DNA of 64,000 nucleotides from Methylobacterium bullatum (lineage in GTDB: Bacteria; Pseudomonadota; Alphaproteobacteria; Rhizobiales; Beijerinckiaceae), in contig LR743504.1 in assembly GCA_902712845.1 (NCBI GenBank), positions 656,001 to 720,000 of the forward strand, read 5' to 3'. Below, piece after piece: positions 61,589 to 64,000 of this stretch. A program made the translations under genes and the position numbers. How positions within the stretch are numbered: position 1 is the first letter of the stretch; each line of letters opens with the position of its first letter. The notes beneath the pieces are model-generated. The model ran no database searches, was not told the origin of the DNA, and saw only the letters and a list, made by a program, of their open reading frames with translations.

Positions 61589-64000
61589 ATGCCGCCCCAC
61601 CTGCTCCTCGCGACCGCCGCCATTCTGCCCTTCCTCGGCAGCGTCGTGGCGATCTGCCTGCCGGGCCACGCACGCAACGCCGCCGCGATGGTCGCGGGCT
61701 TCGTGATGGTGACCTGCCTCGCCTGCATCGGACTCCTCTACCCCGCCGTCGCCGGCCCGGATCCCGTCATCTGGGCGGTCGACTGGCTGCCGACACTGGG
61801 CGTCCGCTTCGTGCTGCGGCTCGACGGGCTGTCCTGGCTGTTCGCCGTCCTGGTGCTCGGCATCGGCGCGCTCGTGGTCCTCTATGCGCGCTATTACATG
61901 GCGGAAGCAGACCCGGTGCCGCGTCTGTTCTCCTATTTCCTCGCCTTCGTCGGCGCGATGCTCGGCATCGTGCTCTCGGGCAACCTGATCCAGCTCTTCG
62001 TCTTCTGGGAATTGACGAGTATCGTCTCGTTCCTGCTCATCGGCTACTGGTCCGACAACGCCTCCGCCCGGGACGGCGCGCGGATGGCGCTGACCATCAC
62101 GGCGGCAGGCGGCCTCTGCCTGTTCGTCGGATTGGTGCTCGTCGGGCAGATCGTCGGCAGCTACGACCTCTCGGTGGTGCTCGCCTCGGGCGACGCAATC
62201 CGCAACAATCCGCTCTACCTGCCGGCCCTGGTCCTGGTGCTGGCCGGCGCGCTCACCAAATCGGCGCAGTTCCCGTTCCACATCTGGCTGCCGCGCGCCA
62301 TGGCGGCACCGACCCCGATCAGCGCCTACCTGCATTCGGCCACCATGGTGAAGGCCGGCATCTTCCTGATGATCCGGTTCTGGCCGGTGCTGGCCGATAC
62401 CGAGGCCTGGTACTGGATCGTCGGCACCGCCGGCATGGTCACGATGCTGGTGGGCGCTTGGAGCGCGATCTTCCAGCACGACCTCAAGGGCCTGCTCGCC
62501 TATTCCACCATCAGCCATCTCGGCCTGATCACCCTGCTCCTCGGCCTCGATTCGCCACTGGCCGTCGTGGCGGCGATCTTCCACACGGTGAACCACGCGA
62601 CGTTCAAGGCCTCGCTGTTCATGGCGGTGGGCATCATCGACCACGAGACCGGGACGCGCGACATGCGCCGCCTCAGCGGTCTGTGGCAGGCCATGCCCTA
62701 TACGGCGACGCTGGCGATGGTCGCCGCCGCCGCGATGGCGGGTGTGCCGCTCCTCAACGGCTTCCTGTCGAAGGAGATGTTCCTGGCCGAGGCGGTCGAC
62801 AACGCGGACGGCCACCTGCTCAATCTCGCCTTGCCGGTGCTGGCGACGTTGGCGAGCGCCTTCACCATGCTCTATTCCGTGCGCTTCATCCGGCAGGCCT
62901 TCTTCGGACCCGCCCCGCACGACCTGCCGCACGCGCCCCACGAGCCGGTCCGCTGGATGCGCATCCCGATCGAGCTGCTCGTCCTCGTCTGCGTCGCCAT
63001 CGGCCTCGTACCGAACCTGACGATCGGTCCCCTCCTCGCAGGCGCGGTCCGGGCGGTCCTCGGCGAGCGGACCCCCGATTACGACCTCGCCATCTGGCAC
63101 GGCTTCAACGCGCCGCTCGCACTCAGCATGGTGGCGCTGCTGGGCGGCATCGCGCTCTATGTTGCGTTCGGGCGGCGGATCAACACCAACCCCCGCGGCG
63201 GCCCCTGGCTGATGGACCGGATCGACGGCGGCTGGCTGTTCGAGCGGACCATGACCGGCCTCGTGAACGGCGCGCGCCGCCTGGAAGCCGGGCTCGGCGC
63301 CGAGCGCCTCCAGGCGCAGTTGCGCATTCTCTTCCTCACCGTGCTCCTGGCCGCATCGGTGACGGGCGCCGCACGGGGTCTCGACCTGTTCGCGCCGGGC
63401 AAGACCACGGAATTCGACCCGGCCTTCGCGCTGATGTGGCTCGTGGGCGCGGCCTGCGCCATCGGCGCGGCGGAGCGGGCAAAGTACCACCGGCTGTCCG
63501 CCGCCATCTTCGTCGGCGGGGCGGGCCTCGTGAGCAGCCTCACCTTCCTCTGGCTCTCCGCCCCGGATCTCGCGGTGACGCAGATCCTGGTGGAGATCGT
63601 CACCACCGTGCTGCTGCTGCTGGGCTTGCGCTGGCTGCCCAAGCGCGATGCGGCGATTCCGGCGCCAGCTTGGGAGAAGACACGGTCCCGCCGTCGACGG
63701 ATGATCGATCTCGGCATCGCCGCCTTTGCCGGCCTCGGGCTCGCCGGGCTGGCCTACGCGGTGATGACCCGGCCCGCCGTCGACGGAATCGCCCGCTGGT
63801 TCATCGAGGAGGCCTACCCGCAGGCGGGCGGACGCAACGTCGTCAACGTATTGCTGGTGGATTTCCGGGCCTTCGACACGCTGGGCGAAATCTGCGTGCT
63901 GGGCATCGTCGGCCTGACGGTGTTCGCGCTCCTTCGCCGCTTCCGACCCGCCTCCGACAGTCTGGGACCTCCCAAGCAGCAGGTGAACCACGACGCCTAT
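61589..64000 (+). CDS. mrpA: Mrp/Mnh Na+(K+)/H+ antiporter subunit A, runs off the window
   Basis: 804 codons are visible without a stop, so the gene continues past the right edge; MrpA subunits usually have about 800-970 residues. It is a large polytopic protein related to NuoL. The proton-channel region has NLIQLFVFWELTSIVSFLLIGYW near residue 133, AGALTKSAQFPFHIWLPRAMAAPTPISAYLHSATMVKAGIFL near 216, and a lysine helix near 295. The C-terminal part (from about 600) includes a DUF4040-like MrpB-type segment (LSAPDLAVTQILVEIV). It takes part in sodium/pH balance. ATG at 61589. More mrp genes should follow. Confidence 0.93.
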   Translation, partial: MPPHLLLATAAILPFLGSVVAICLPGHARNAAAMVAGFVMVTCLACIGLLYPAVAGPDPVIWAVDWLPTLGVRFVLRLDGLSWLFAVLVLGIGALVVLYARYYMAEADPVPRLFSYFLAFVGAMLGIVLSGNLIQLFVFWELTSIVSFLLIGYWSDNASARDGARMALTITAAGGLCLFVGLVLVGQIVGSYDLSVVLASGDAIRNNPLYLPALVLVLAGALTKSAQFPFHIWLPRAMAAPTPISAYLHSATMVKAGIFLMIRFWPVLADTEAWYWIVGTAGMVTMLVGAWSAIFQHDLKGLLAYSTISHLGLITLLLGLDSPLAVVAAIFHTVNHATFKASLFMAVGIIDHETGTRDMRRLSGLWQAMPYTATLAMVAAAAMAGVPLLNGFLSKEMFLAEAVDNADGHLLNLALPVLATLASAFTMLYSVRFIRQAFFGPAPHDLPHAPHEPVRWMRIPIELLVLVCVAIGLVPNLTIGPLLAGAVRAVLGERTPDYDLAIWHGFNAPLALSMVALLGGIALYVAFGRRINTNPRGGPWLMDRIDGGWLFERTMTGLVNGARRLEAGLGAERLQAQLRILFLTVLLAASVTGAARGLDLFAPGKTTEFDPAFALMWLVGAACAIGAAERAKYHRLSAAIFVGGAGLVSSLTFLWLSAPDLAVTQILVEIVTTVLLLLGLRWLPKRDAAIPAPAWEKTRSRRRRMIDLGIAAFAGLGLAGLAYAVMTRPAVDGIARWFIEEAYPQAGGRNVVNVLLVDFRAFDTLGEICVLGIVGLTVFALLRRFRPASDSLGPPKQQVNHDAY

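Noticed and set aside
61496-63991. 831-codon antisense frame opposite mrpA
   Set aside because: Gln/Glu/Arg/His-rich shadow of a membrane-protein gene, with no domain.

Overview
The window is high-GC, densely coded alphaproteobacterial DNA. The best match is Methylobacteriaceae (Methylobacterium/Methylorubrum-like). The signs are a DUF2865 secreted protein, an RPE-repeat OmpA protein, sulfone-using sfnG/sfnB, a Mrp-type antiporter, many GGGAGAGGG and CCTCATCCTGAGG intergenic palindromes, and a two-component, PAS and c-di-GMP style of signalling. No rRNA, tRNA, CRISPR array, prophage or IS transposase was found. The genus call is inference from gene content, not from a marker gene.

Layout. 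1-8.8 kb: cysS (cut by the left edge), small secreted proteins, creA, a frameshifted OmpA-family gene, an MFS exporter and a CNNM/CorC-type membrane protein. 8.8-19 kb: an EamA exporter with a divergent LysR gene, a chemoreceptor that looks mosaic, gltX, the sulfone genes sfnG-sfnB, and an NDUFA9-like NAD(P)-binding protein. 19-20.3 kb: a small AT-rich island carrying one PD-(D/E)XK nuclease-like gene, a candidate orphan restriction/defence factor. 20.3-31 kb: CysZ/EI24 protein, amine-oxidase-like flavoprotein, HD-GYP phosphodiesterase, DUF188, adenylate cyclase, methyltransferase plus glycosyltransferase, a quinone-type ring-cleaving dioxygenase/esterase/LysR set, and a tandem PilZ protein. 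31-37 kb: a PAS-containing sigma-54 activator divergent from a cyanate module (cynABD transporter and cynS cyanase). 37-46 kb: DoxX, orphan ParA, M20 dipeptidase, a PaoABC-type molybdenum aldehyde oxidoreductase and an RTX repeat protein beside very AT-rich DNA. 46.7-53.9 kb: a complete Nit1C cluster (nitrilase, radical SAM, GNAT, AIR-synthase-like, glycosyltransferase, flavoprotein and two small nitrogen-starvation proteins). 54-64 kb: a MocR regulator, a GntA-like/DUF1989 pair, rnhA, a 3-methyladenine glycosylase gene, a broken old-yellow-enzyme gene with ridA and LysR, and mrpA (cut by the right edge).

How it works together. Two near-perfect sigma-54 promoters (TGGCAC-N5-TTGC) were found by eye. 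One precedes cynABDS and one precedes the first gene of Nit1C. With the adjacent PAS/AAA+/Fis activator and its repeated ACGATATNTCGT sites, this suggests a nitrogen-regulated set for inorganic and organic cyano compounds. Nit1C has been linked in the literature to nitrogen starvation and cyanide nutrition, but most of its chemistry is unknown. It is the most interesting system here.

Sequence quality. At least four reading-frame breaks (OmpA gene, rnhA, old yellow enzyme, nitrilase 3' end) lie at short C/G runs. They may be assembly indels rather than true mutations, so the affected genes should be checked against raw reads.
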